Shown here piece by piece: positions 1-7,544 of a DNA stretch of 64,000 bases (positions are counted from its first letter, which is position 1; every line of letters begins with the position of its first letter). The DNA comes from Treponema sp. OMZ 838 (GTDB lineage: Bacteria > Spirochaetota > Spirochaetia > Treponematales > Treponemataceae): assembly GCF_000775995.1 (NCBI RefSeq), contig NZ_CP009227.1:248001-312000 (forward strand). Direction: 5' to 3'. Below the pieces are notes generated by a model. It did no database searches. It had not been told where the DNA came from and worked only from the letters and a program-made list of their open reading frames with translations. The translations under genes and the position numbers were made by a program.

Positions 1-1
1 T

Positions 2-85
2 GACTACAGTGACCCCGTTACGCAACAGCTGCTCGCCGCCGCACTCGCTGCCCTACCCGATCAAGGCGTACGAAAAAGTCTCTGA
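2..85 (+). CDS. 3' end of an unidentified upstream gene (partial)
   Basis: The first 84 bases read openly in one frame and end in TGA at 83-85, giving 27 residues rich in Leu and Ala (LLAALAALPDQGVRKSL at the end). This is probably the C-terminus of a gene that begins before the window and lies upstream of scpA in the same direction. The stretch is too short to assign a family. The next start codon (142) follows after 56 bases. Confidence 0.35.
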   Translation, partial: DYSDPVTQQLLAAALAALPDQGVRKSL

Positions 86-141
86 TGTGGTAGATGCGTC
101 GTATATTTTCAAAAGTTCCATTCTTCGATATAATACCGCCC

Positions 142-918
142 ATGATAACAGGCGAAGATGAAAAGCACGAAGAACAGAACAACGAGGCGCTGAGTGCGTT
201 TAAAGTCAATGATTTTGAAGGGCCGCTCGACCTTCTGCTCTTTTTAATTAAGAAAAATGAGATCAATATCTACGATATTCCCATCGGGGACATAACCGAA
301 CAGTATCTTGAATACCTCGATTATGCGGTAAGCCTCAATCTGGACAGCTTAACCGAGTTTTATGAATTGGCGGCGCATCTTATCTACATTAAAAGCAAGA
401 TGCTCCTTCCCGTCGAGGTTGATCTGGACGATGAGGATATCGAAGACCCGCGTATGGAATTGGTCAACAAGCTGATTGAGTATCAAAAATTTAAAAAACT
501 GTCGGTTTTAATGGAAGAAAAAGAAAGCGAGGCCGAATGGTTTTTTGAGCGCAAGAAAATACAGCACGCGCTTCCCTTTACCGAAGAAAACCTGTGGGAG
601 CGGGTTGATACGTGGGAGCTTTTACGGACGTTCTCAAAACTGATGTCTAATTATAATTCGGAACAAATTCTTGACCTGTACGAAGAAGTGTCCGTAAACG
701 AAAAGCTGACGCTGATGAACGAATTTTTGGAAGAAAAGGGTGAATGCCTTTTTACCGATTTAATTGTACGGAAGGGCAATCTGCTGGATGTTATTTGCGC
801 TTTTATGGCACTGCTTGAGGCGGTCAAATTCAGGATGGCAAGTATCTGGCAAAACAGGATGTTCGGCGATATAAAAATACGCCCGTGGGAAGCTGCCCGC
901 AATGATGATGGAGTATAA
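142..918 (+). CDS. scpA: Segregation and condensation protein A (kleisin)
   Basis: ScpA is the kleisin subunit that bridges the SMC heads and works with ScpB in chromosome condensation and partition. The 258-residue protein carries the hallmark N-terminal stretch FEGPLDLLLFLIKK around residues 27-40, followed by the helical region YIKSKMLLP typical of the family, and an acidic middle part (DLDDEDIED). I chose the ATG at 142 (MITGEDEK) because the longer frame back to 94 adds residues that do not look like ScpA. The gene stops at 918, directly before scpB, so the two are translated together as is usual. An smc gene is not in the window. Confidence 0.93.
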   Translation: MITGEDEKHEEQNNEALSAFKVNDFEGPLDLLLFLIKKNEINIYDIPIGDITEQYLEYLDYAVSLNLDSLTEFYELAAHLIYIKSKMLLPVEVDLDDEDIEDPRMELVNKLIEYQKFKKLSVLMEEKESEAEWFFERKKIQHALPFTEENLWERVDTWELLRTFSKLMSNYNSEQILDLYEEVSVNEKLTLMNEFLEEKGECLFTDLIVRKGNLLDVICAFMALLEAVKFRMASIWQNRMFGDIKIRPWEAARNDDGV

Positions 919-919
919 A

Positions 920-1453
920 ATGGAAAAAGAAACAGCTCTCGTAGAGGCAATCCTCTATTTGGAAGGAGAGCCGCTTGACGACGCTGCAATCAGTAAAATT
1001 GCCGGCTTATCGGTCGATGTCGTAAAAGAATGTATTAAAAATCTGAAAGATTCATATTCGGAAGGTTCGAGCGGTATCGAAATTACACAGATGATGGGCG
1101 GCTGGATTATCACGCCCAAAAAAGAATTTTGGGATGCGCTGAAAGACCGCTACGGTAAAAAGAACGAGAACCGGCTTTCGCGCGCTGCAATGGAAACGCT
1201 GTCGATTATCGCCTATTCTCAGCCGATAACCCGTGCCGAAATCGAGGCAATCCGCGGAGTTTCCGCCGACACAATGATTAGGCTTTTAGTAGAAAAAGAG
1301 CTGATTAAAGAAGTGGGGAAAAAAGATATTCCCGGAAAACCGGTGCAATTCGGCACGACCAAAGAATTTTTAAAAGTATTCGGTCTCAACAGCATTGCGG
1401 ACTTACCCAAGATGGATGAGACGGAGCAGGAGCGGTTCGAACTTGCGCGGTAA
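920..1453 (+). CDS. scpB: Segregation and condensation protein B
   Basis: ScpB is the winged-helix partner that binds ScpA in the SMC complex. The protein of about 177 residues shows the family features: an N-terminal VEAILYLEGEPL helix, and further on the segment LSIIAYSQPITRAEIEAIRGV followed by a second winged helix with GKPVQFGTT. The ATG at 920 is chosen because GGAG lies 7 bases upstream and scpA stops at 918; in-frame ATGs at 902 and 905 have no better site. The 3' end overlaps the likely start of the next gene, so scpA, scpB and the pseudouridine synthase form one operon. Confidence 0.93.
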   Translation: MEKETALVEAILYLEGEPLDDAAISKIAGLSVDVVKECIKNLKDSYSEGSSGIEITQMMGGWIITPKKEFWDALKDRYGKKNENRLSRAAMETLSIIAYSQPITRAEIEAIRGVSADTMIRLLVEKELIKEVGKKDIPGKPVQFGTTKEFLKVFGLNSIADLPKMDETEQERFELAR

Positions 1454-2348
1454 CAATCATTTTTCCAAATCGCCCCGAGCTTTCGACAGCAAACGGATAA
1501 AATCTTTCGATAACGGCACTCTTAACAAAGACGACAAAAACAGCGGCAGGCGAACCGAATATTTCAACAACGGTACAGCTCCCGAAGATAACGGAAAAAG
1601 CGGCAAGGAGGAGATGCGGCTGCAAGTCTATCTTGCCCATGCGGGGGTGGCGTCGCGGCGTGCCTGCGAAAAGATCATCGCGGAGGGGCGCGTTTCCGTA
1701 AACGGAACGCTTGTTACCGACATGGGCAGCAAGGTTCGCATGGGTGATACGGTACTCCTTGACGGGAAGCCGGTGCATCCCGAAGCGCGCAAATGCTACG
1801 TGCTTTTGAACAAACCGGCGGGCTTTGTCTGCACGCTCTCCGACGAAAAAGGACGCCCCACTGCCGCAGACCTTTTAAAAGAGACCTACAGCGAGCGGCT
1901 CTACAACATCGGCAGGCTCGATATGTTTTCGAGCGGGGCAATCCTCTTTACCAACGACGGGGATTTTGCCGCAAAGATAGAACACCCGTCGGCGCAGATC
2001 GAAAAGGAATATGTCATCGAAACCACGCAGGACTTTCCGCCGGAGCTGCTCACCCGCTTTGAACGCGGTATCCGCGTTGACGGCATTTTTTACAAATGCC
2101 GTTCAGCCGCTGCCGTAAACCACCGTAAGCTGCGGATTGTACTTGTTGAAGGGAAAAATAGAGAAATCCGCCGCGTGCTGGATTCCTTTAACTGCACGAT
2201 AAAGCGGCTGATGCGGGTTCGCATCGGGAATCTTGAGCTGGGAACCCTGAAAGCAGGAGAGTTCCGCGACCTTACTGCAAAAGAGCGGCAGGCGCTGCTA
2301 GACCTCGCAGCGGAGAGTCAAAACGGGGAGCGAAAGTACACAGAATAA
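1443..2348 (+). CDS. rluB: Pseudouridine synthase of the RluB/RsuA family
   Basis: Enzymes of this family convert a uridine of rRNA to pseudouridine. An S4 RNA-binding domain starts at about residue 58 (VYLAHAGVASRRACEKII), and the catalytic domain carries GRLDMFSSGAILFTNDGDF with the catalytic Asp of the GRLD motif, then KEYVIET and EGKNREIRRVL. The first 57 residues are polar and low in complexity (Asn, Lys, Asp, Gly) and resemble no domain. The start is uncertain: TTG at 1443 has AGGAG 10 bases upstream and overlaps scpB by 11 bases; ATG at 1614 has AAGGAGG only two bases away and would give a minimal enzyme. It is the third gene of the scpAB operon, an arrangement common in bacteria. Confidence 0.88.
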   Translation: MRGNNHFSKSPRAFDSKRIKSFDNGTLNKDDKNSGRRTEYFNNGTAPEDNGKSGKEEMRLQVYLAHAGVASRRACEKIIAEGRVSVNGTLVTDMGSKVRMGDTVLLDGKPVHPEARKCYVLLNKPAGFVCTLSDEKGRPTAADLLKETYSERLYNIGRLDMFSSGAILFTNDGDFAAKIEHPSAQIEKEYVIETTQDFPPELLTRFERGIRVDGIFYKCRSAAAVNHRKLRIVLVEGKNREIRRVLDSFNCTIKRLMRVRIGNLELGTLKAGEFRDLTAKERQALLDLAAESQNGERKYTE

Positions 2349-2353
2349 TTTTT

Positions 2354-2680
2354 TTACTCAATCGTATACTCGATAAAGCCTTGTGCTTTCCGTTTGATGA
2401 TTTCTCCGATTCCGGCGCGTACGGTTCTGATATTTTTATACTGTATGTCGTCCATCCCCTGCCCCGCTAAGGCATTATGGCACAGAGCTATGTCGCAACC
2501 GCAGTCTGTAAAATCATTTTCAAGATTCTTAAAATATTGCACAACGTCTCCGGCAAACACGATTTCAATTTCCGCTGTATCGCCGGTTTCTTTGCAATAA
2601 TTTCGGTAATTGACTAATTTATTTTGCAATTTAGCAATTAACTGAAGCTTTTCTATTCTGAATAAAACTTTATAGTGCAT
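2354..2680 (-). CDS. DsrE-family small protein
   Basis: The 108-residue soluble protein has the pattern of DsrE/DsrF-like proteins: an N-terminal strand with a hydrophobic core, VFAGDVVQYF in the middle, then the signature part CDIALCHNALAGQGMD followed by a strand and GIGEIIKRKAQGFIEY at the end. Members are often sulfur-relay or hexameric proteins of unknown role; the Cys in ALCHN aligns with the cysteine of the family by eye. It converges with rluB, with stop codons 5 bases apart. The exact function cannot be read from the sequence. Confidence 0.72.
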   Translation of the reverse strand: MHYKVLFRIEKLQLIAKLQNKLVNYRNYCKETGDTAEIEIVFAGDVVQYFKNLENDFTDCGCDIALCHNALAGQGMDDIQYKNIRTVRAGIGEIIKRKAQGFIEYTIE

Positions 2681-2714
2681 AGTGCCGAAACTATACCCTG
2701 CGCTTATGCACCTG

Positions 2715-3431
2715 TCAAGAAAGTCCGCATATAGTTTCCGGCATCAGCACATCGATAGCCGCCTGTATATGTTCGGGTACCGGCACGGTAAAAAGGCGAA
2801 GCGTGCCGCCGATGGGAAATCGGAGGCGGTATGCGCAGAGCTGGAGCTTTTTAATGCGGGCGGTTTTCCAAAGCTGTTTATTTAATGCAAAGTTTCCGTG
2901 CTTATCGTCGCCGATAATCGGGCAGCCGATACCGGCAAGGTGAATACGGATTTGGTGCATTCTGCCGGTATGCAATCGGACGGAGAACAAGCTGTATGCG
3001 TCAGTACCCGCAAGCAGTTTGTATGCACTTGAGGCAGGCTTTGGCGTGCCGTTTTCCATAATCGGCGTATCGATAATGCCTTCTTTCGGAATGAGTTTCA
3101 GTGTTTTTTTATTTACAGAATGTTCAAAACTGCCGAAGCATAATGCAAGATATTCCTTTTCGACCGCCCGCAACTCAAACAAGGTACGGCACGAACGGGC
3201 GGCGGCGGCGCTTTTTGCAACTACCAATAAGCCGGAAGTCTCTTTATCCAGCCGGTGTACCGGAAATATTTCTGTCCTGAGCTGCTTGCTTAAAATCTCG
3301 GTAAGGCACACGGCAATGTGCGCCCCGCCCTGTACCGGAATACCGTAAGGCTTATTGACGATACAAATTGCCTCGTCCTCATATACAATCGGAATGGATT
3401 TCTTTACAATATTTTGTTGACTATTGTGCAT
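2715..3431 (-). CDS. RluA-family pseudouridine synthase
   Basis: This 238-residue enzyme has the RluA-family motifs YEDEAICIVNKPYGIPVQ near the N-terminus, VHRLDKETSGLLVVAKS with the catalytic Asp, EKEYLALC, and GRMHQIRIHLAGIGCPIIGD. It has no S4 domain, so it belongs to the short group. The substrate (23S rRNA or tRNA) cannot be fixed from sequence. An in-frame GTG at 3470 would add 13 residues, but that start lies inside the divergent gene; ATG at 3431 is preferred. The two divergent genes start only about 13-16 bp apart, so their promoters must lie inside each other's coding sequence or be shared. Confidence 0.9.
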   Translation of the reverse strand: MHNSQQNIVKKSIPIVYEDEAICIVNKPYGIPVQGGAHIAVCLTEILSKQLRTEIFPVHRLDKETSGLLVVAKSAAAARSCRTLFELRAVEKEYLALCFGSFEHSVNKKTLKLIPKEGIIDTPIMENGTPKPASSAYKLLAGTDAYSLFSVRLHTGRMHQIRIHLAGIGCPIIGDDKHGNFALNKQLWKTARIKKLQLCAYRLRFPIGGTLRLFTVPVPEHIQAAIDVLMPETICGLS

Positions 3432-3446
3432 AGTGGGGAGTATATG

Positions 3447-4652
3447 ATGAATCGGAAAAAATTTCAGCACTTGTTATGTTTCATTCTTTTATCGTTTTGT
3501 ATCGGCCATCCGCTTCGGGCGGAACTGATCAGCAATCCTTCATTAGGCTATACATTGGATTTACCGGAGGGATTCAGACAGGTGAATTCCCGGGATAATT
3601 CCCGTTATCTTTATCAAAATACAATTATCCCCGTCGGATTACAGGTTGCACTCTACCCGTATCAGCAGTTCGGTACGGTGACCGCTGCGGCGGAACATAT
3701 TTTTTCTCAACTGAAAGCGCAAAAAAAAGCGATACAATTTTTGATGCAGGGCAACCCCGCGCTCGTTGCAAACCTTCAATTTACACAGCAAAACCAAAAA
3801 CAGGCGGGGTGGCTTTTGGTGCAGCCGCTCGCCGAACAAAAGGGATGGCTGGTTGTCTTAACAACAACACAGGCGGCAAAAGCGCAGGAATATGAGCCGA
3901 TGATGATTTCCTGCTTGGATGCGGTGTTCATCAGCCGTCAGTCCTTTTTTGAACCCGGTCCGATGATTCAGGCCGTTTATCCCAAAGAAGGAACGGTAAA
4001 AAAAGAAGTGCTCTTTAACGGAAAAAAACTTTCCGTGCATTTTGACCGCTCGGATTCCGAAGCAAACCAAGCAGTAATAGACCGCGAGTTTGCCCTGCTG
4101 ACACGCTATCTTAATTCCCCGCTGCAGCAAAAAGCATGGCAGCGCTATTACCGGATGATTTACCGCGACAGTATTGCCCGATGCCGCCATCTTGCGCTGA
4201 TGCTGGAAAAAGAATTAATAGAAGTGGACAAAAAAGGAAAAATGCCCGCTGCGGAAACCGTCGCCGCAGTCCTACTTGATTGGATGCAGGATTTTACCTA
4301 TGCAAGGGATGAAAGCGGAGCCGACTTTCTCAATATTCCGGCCGTGTGCAGCGACCGAAGCGGCGATTGCGACAGCCGCGCACTGCTGATGTCCGTACTA
4401 TTGCAGTACTTCAATATCGATTCAATCTTGATGATTGCCCCGGAACAAAAGCATGCGGTTGCAGCCGTAGACTGTACCGGCGACGGGGCACGCTTTACCC
4501 ACAACGGCAAGCGCTATCTTATTGCAGAAACAACGGCAAAGGTTGCGCTCGGCAAAATCGCACAAGACCTTGCCGATCCCCGCCTCTGGTTCGCCGTCGA
4601 TTGGTACGTTCCGCCCGAACGGGACGAATACGGTTTCGGTAAGAAGGAATAA
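3447..4652 (+). CDS. Secreted transglutaminase-like protein
   Basis: A 401-402 residue protein with a clear signal peptide (MNRKKFQHLLCFILLSFC and a cleavage region near HPLRA). The N-terminal half resembles a periplasmic beta domain. The C-terminal half has a transglutaminase-like core: Cys about residue 308 in RSGDCDSRALLMSVLL, His about residue 336 in KHAVAAV and a later YLIAETT strand, which fits the Cys-His-Asp/Glu arrangement. It is probably a periplasmic protease-like or cross-link hydrolysing protein; the substrate is unknown. The ATG at 3447 is favoured over 3444 because GGGGAG lies 6 bases upstream. A CTCTAAAAA-type hairpin follows at 4661. Confidence 0.75.
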   Translation: MNRKKFQHLLCFILLSFCIGHPLRAELISNPSLGYTLDLPEGFRQVNSRDNSRYLYQNTIIPVGLQVALYPYQQFGTVTAAAEHIFSQLKAQKKAIQFLMQGNPALVANLQFTQQNQKQAGWLLVQPLAEQKGWLVVLTTTQAAKAQEYEPMMISCLDAVFISRQSFFEPGPMIQAVYPKEGTVKKEVLFNGKKLSVHFDRSDSEANQAVIDREFALLTRYLNSPLQQKAWQRYYRMIYRDSIARCRHLALMLEKELIEVDKKGKMPAAETVAAVLLDWMQDFTYARDESGADFLNIPAVCSDRSGDCDSRALLMSVLLQYFNIDSILMIAPEQKHAVAAVDCTGDGARFTHNGKRYLIAETTAKVALGKIAQDLADPRLWFAVDWYVPPERDEYGFGKKE

Positions 4653-4660
4653 GCACTATT

Positions 4661-4700
4661 GGGAGCCTCTAAAAATCTAACCGATTTTTTAGAGGTGCCC
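4661..4700. terminator. Hairpin of the CTCTAAAAA family between convergent genes
   Basis: GCCTCTAAAAA and TTTTTAGAGGTGC form a stem of about 11 bp with a 9-base loop, followed by more T-rich sequence. It sits between the 3' ends of two convergent genes, so a bidirectional terminator is likely. Related hairpins occur at 26862, 34781, 37041 and 41680. Confidence 0.6.
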
Positions 4701-4710
4701 TATTGCTTTT

Positions 4711-5667
4711 TTACTCAAGCATATTCTTCTGCCGCATAATTTCAAAAACACTCGACTTTCCAAGGAAGTGCGCAGTACCGGCAAAGACAAACGTATTGCC
4801 GCCTTCGCGCAGGTATTCATCGAATTTCTGTGCCCATATCCGGTTCCGATCGGTCAACAACGCATCGATATAAGCTTGCGCTTTTTTCTCAGAAAAAGAG
4901 GACGGTACTTCCAAAAGTAATTCGACAAGTAACGCTGAAAGTTTTTTTCGATTATTGCTGAGGTAAAGGTCTCGAATCGTATGTACTTCCGCTATACTCT
5001 TGTCTATATCTCGCAGCGCTTGTATAGAATCCTTTAATATTGCTAGCTGATCTTCAAAAGTACCGTATGACAAAGCTGCAATTTGCTGCTCTGCCGTATC
5101 GAGTGCCTCGATTTTCTTATTTTCCGCACGCTGCATCAAATACATATCGATACCATCTGAGGGATCCATCCCAGCCTTAAACGTCAGTAATTGAACCAGT
5201 ACCGTATTTAAGACCCACGGATTAAATAAGGCGAACCGGTGCATCGTATCATCACCGATCATTTCATACAGAAAAACAAGTTCATCCTCTGATAAGACAT
5301 TAAGTAAACTCTTTTTAGGGTCGGTATTCATATTTTTCATAATAACGGTTTGCATTTCACCGACGAGAGCTTCCATTTCGGCCATACCGCCAATCTCACT
5401 CACCAACCGGTCGGCTTTATCGAAGGCACGCAGTACATTCTTTTCAAGCGGATAAAACTTTTTATCGGCAACATGAATGGTTCCGAGCACATAAACGGAT
5501 CCCTTATTACCCCGTATCTCCCAAAAAAAGCGTTCGGGACGTTCTATCAGCACCGGCTTCGATAATGCTGACGGCCGCTTACCCTGTCCCGTAGTCGTAC
5601 AGGCAGTAAGAGCGATACTCAGCATCAGTAGCAGCACAATTTTTTTCACATATTTAAAAGCTATCAT
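4711..5667 (-). CDS. TraB/GumN-family lipoprotein
   Basis: A 318-residue protein with a lipoprotein signal peptide; the lipobox ALTAC places the acylated Cys at residue 23. The mature part has the two TraB/GumN signatures: VYVLGTIHVADKKFYPL near the N-terminus and FVFAGTAHFLGKSSVFEIM at the C-terminus, each with the conserved GT.H. Bacterial members resemble eukaryotic TIKI metalloproteases and are often called GumN; activity in bacteria is mostly untested. Length is normal for the family. It has a good site (AGGAGG) before ATG 5667 and is divergent from mraZ. Confidence 0.85.
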   Translation of the reverse strand: MIAFKYVKKIVLLLMLSIALTACTTTGQGKRPSALSKPVLIERPERFFWEIRGNKGSVYVLGTIHVADKKFYPLEKNVLRAFDKADRLVSEIGGMAEMEALVGEMQTVIMKNMNTDPKKSLLNVLSEDELVFLYEMIGDDTMHRFALFNPWVLNTVLVQLLTFKAGMDPSDGIDMYLMQRAENKKIEALDTAEQQIAALSYGTFEDQLAILKDSIQALRDIDKSIAEVHTIRDLYLSNNRKKLSALLVELLLEVPSSFSEKKAQAYIDALLTDRNRIWAQKFDEYLREGGNTFVFAGTAHFLGKSSVFEIMRQKNMLE

Positions 5668-5784
5668 ACAATCCTCCTATCGATAAAATAGCGTTTTTTT
5701 GTATTTCCTACTAGAGGATTTATATCCGGGGGGAAGGGAAAAGCCGTCTGATTCGATTGCCCTATAATATCGGCAAAAAGAGCA

Positions 5785-5812
5785 TTGACATTTATCATTT
5801 TACCGGTAAAAT
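5785..5812 (+). promoter_or_regulatory. Promoter of the division cluster
   Basis: TTGACA at 5785-5790 and TAAAAT at 5807-5812 are separated by 16 bases, a good sigma-70 type promoter. Transcription would start near 5819, just before the MraZ boxes at 5828. No other promoter of similar quality was seen upstream of mraZ. Confidence 0.7.
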
Positions 5813-5827
5813 AAAAGTAAATGGGGA

Positions 5828-5865
5828 AAAGTGGAGGAAAGTAGGTAAAAGTGGAAAAAAGTGTG
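5828..5865 (+). promoter_or_regulatory. Four MraZ boxes in 10-bp phase
   Basis: AAAGTG-type boxes begin at 5828, 5838, 5848 and 5858, exactly 10 bp apart: AAAGTGGAGG, AAAGTAGGTA, AAAGTGGAAA, AAAGTGTG. This matches the repeated AAAGTG boxes described as MraZ targets in other bacteria. They lie just after the predicted transcription start; the third box contains the GTG start codon of mraZ (5851) and the fourth lies inside the coding sequence, so MraZ binding would block initiation and also touches the ribosome site. Confidence 0.8.
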
Positions 5866-6300
5866 TTTTCAGGAGAGTATAATAATACGCTTGATGAAAA
5901 GGGACGTATTATGTTTCCTGCAAAATTACGCTGTTTACTACCGGGATCACAAGTAGTGATTACCCGCGGAATTGACCGCTGCTTATGGATATTTCCACCC
6001 GAAGAATGGGCATTGCTATCCGAAAAAGTTATGCAATCCGCTTCTTTGTTTCAGGCAAACTCCCGTCTTGTACTGCGCAGGCTTATCGCTCCCGCACAGG
6101 AAATAGACATTGATAAGGCCGGACGTGTTTCAATACCCCAAAGTTTACGTGAATACGCGCAGCTCGAAAAAGACTGCGTGCTATTGGGCATCAACCGTTA
6201 TCTAGAATTATGGGATGCGGATGAATATCGGGCTTATCTGGAGGGAAGCGAGGCGGATTTCCATCAAGCGAGCGAGGACTTGGGGCTTATCCGTTTTTAA
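5851..6300 (+). CDS. mraZ: Transcriptional regulator MraZ
   Basis: MraZ is a DNA-binding protein with two AbrB-like swapped-hairpin domains that assembles into a ring and regulates the division cluster. Both DNA-contact loops are visible: DEKGRIMFPAKLR in the first half and DKAGRVSIPQSLREYA in the second. The 149-residue length is typical. The start is GTG at 5851, inside the third MraZ box; GGAGG at 5833 lies 13 bases upstream, which is far, and a weaker AGG lies closer. Autoregulation is supported by the boxes. It is the first gene of the division cluster and is followed by rsmH after 5 bases. Confidence 0.95.
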   Translation: MEKSVFSGEYNNTLDEKGRIMFPAKLRCLLPGSQVVITRGIDRCLWIFPPEEWALLSEKVMQSASLFQANSRLVLRRLIAPAQEIDIDKAGRVSIPQSLREYAQLEKDCVLLGINRYLELWDADEYRAYLEGSEADFHQASEDLGLIRF

Positions 6301-6305
6301 CATGT

Positions 6306-7253
6306 ATGAACTTTGTACACACACCGGTTTTATTACAAGAATGCCTGCAATTGCTTGCCCCGGAAACATCCGACCCGCTTCTTATTGATGGAACATTAGG
6401 CGAAGGCGGCCACAGCGAAGCCTTTTTAACCCGTTTTCCGCAGTTAAAGGTTATCGGTATCGATGCCGACCCTGCTATTCAAGCAAAAGCAAGGGCACGG
6501 CTTGCCCCATTCGGCGAGCGTATGCAGTTTTTTTTAGGCTGGTCGGATACTTTTTTTGATCAATACCCTCAAGATAGAGCGGCGCCTTCGCTCATCTTAT
6601 TTGACCTCGGTATTTCTCTTTTCCATTATATGGAATCAAAGCGCGGCTTTTCATTCAGCGCAGATGAACCGCTCGATATGCGTATCAATCCGAATGAATC
6701 GCTGACAGCCGCTGATATCGTAAACACCTACAGCGAAAAAAAACTCGCAGATTTACTGTACCTCTATGCGGAAGAACGCTTTTCGAGGCCGATTGCCCGC
6801 GCTATTGTTGCAGAACGGGAAAAGCACCCTTTTACGGAAGCGCGGCAGTTAAGTGAAACCGTATTCCATGCGGTTCCCACCCGCTTTAGACACGGCCCCA
6901 TACATCCGGCAACCAAGACGTTCCAAGCCTTACGGATTGCCGTGAACAGCGAACTTGACCGGCTGCCGCGCCTGTTGGAAAAAGCTTTTTCGTGCCTTGC
7001 GGCAGAGGGTAAAATGGGCGTTATTTCCTTTCATTCGCTGGAAGACCGCATTGTTAAACTTTTTTTTAGAGACCTTGCAAAAAGCTGTATTTGCCCGCCT
7101 GAAATGCCGATATGTACATGTGGAGGCGTGCCCCGTGCAGCTTTGCTTACGAAAAAACCGGTCGGCCCCTCTGCCGAAGAGACAGCCGGTAACGCACCGT
7201 CCCGCAGCGCCCGGCTCCGCGTTATAAAAAAGCTCTCTTTGAGGAGGTCATAA
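6306..7253 (+). CDS. rsmH: 16S rRNA (cytosine1402-N4)-methyltransferase
   Basis: RsmH (MraW) methylates N4 of C1402 in 16S rRNA with S-adenosylmethionine. The 315-residue protein begins with FVHTPVLLQECLQLL, has the SAM-binding DGTLGEGGHSEAFL, then IGIDADPAIQ, LILFDLGISLFH, KRGFSFSADEPLDMR and, near the C-terminus, GVISFHSLEDRIVKLFF, all family marks. It follows mraZ at the expected place in the cluster, and ftsL starts 5 bases after its stop. Confidence 0.96.
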   Translation: MNFVHTPVLLQECLQLLAPETSDPLLIDGTLGEGGHSEAFLTRFPQLKVIGIDADPAIQAKARARLAPFGERMQFFLGWSDTFFDQYPQDRAAPSLILFDLGISLFHYMESKRGFSFSADEPLDMRINPNESLTAADIVNTYSEKKLADLLYLYAEERFSRPIARAIVAEREKHPFTEARQLSETVFHAVPTRFRHGPIHPATKTFQALRIAVNSELDRLPRLLEKAFSCLAAEGKMGVISFHSLEDRIVKLFFRDLAKSCICPPEMPICTCGGVPRAALLTKKPVGPSAEETAGNAPSRSARLRVIKKLSLRRS

Positions 7254-7258
7254 CCGAT

Positions 7259-7540
7259 ATGAAACACCTTGTAGCTTTGATTCTTACCGTCAGTATTCCG
7301 TGTCTGCTTTTCTTCACTGTTAAGCAGTCTCAAGTTTATAATACACTTGAACGCGAAGTAAATGCCTATAACAATGAGCAGAATCGTCTGATTGCAGAAA
7401 ACAAACGGAAGATTTCGGCTATTTCCATCCTCTCAAAACCGCAGCGGATCGAAAAGATCGCTGTGGAAGAATTGGGTATGCATAAAGCGGATTCCTCTCA
7501 AATTATCCGCATCTCCTTAGATAAGGAAAAGAAGGGATAA
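7259..7540 (+). CDS. ftsL: Cell division protein FtsL-like
   Basis: A 93-residue protein with one N-terminal membrane segment (LVALILTVSIPCLLFFTV), a coiled-coil-like stretch (QVYNTLEREVNAYNNEQNRLIAENKRKI) and a short C-terminal part with IEKIAVEELGMHKA, as in FtsL/DivIC proteins of the divisome. Sequence is poorly conserved in this family; the assignment rests on topology, the leucine-rich coil and position between rsmH and murF. ftsI, which normally follows ftsL, is absent here. Confidence 0.8.
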   Translation: MKHLVALILTVSIPCLLFFTVKQSQVYNTLEREVNAYNNEQNRLIAENKRKISAISILSKPQRIEKIAVEELGMHKADSSQIIRISLDKEKKG

Positions 7541-7544
7541 CGCC

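Noticed and set aside
94-141. Longer start of scpA at 94
   Set aside because: The extra 16 residues are not ScpA-like; the ATG at 142 fits the family length.
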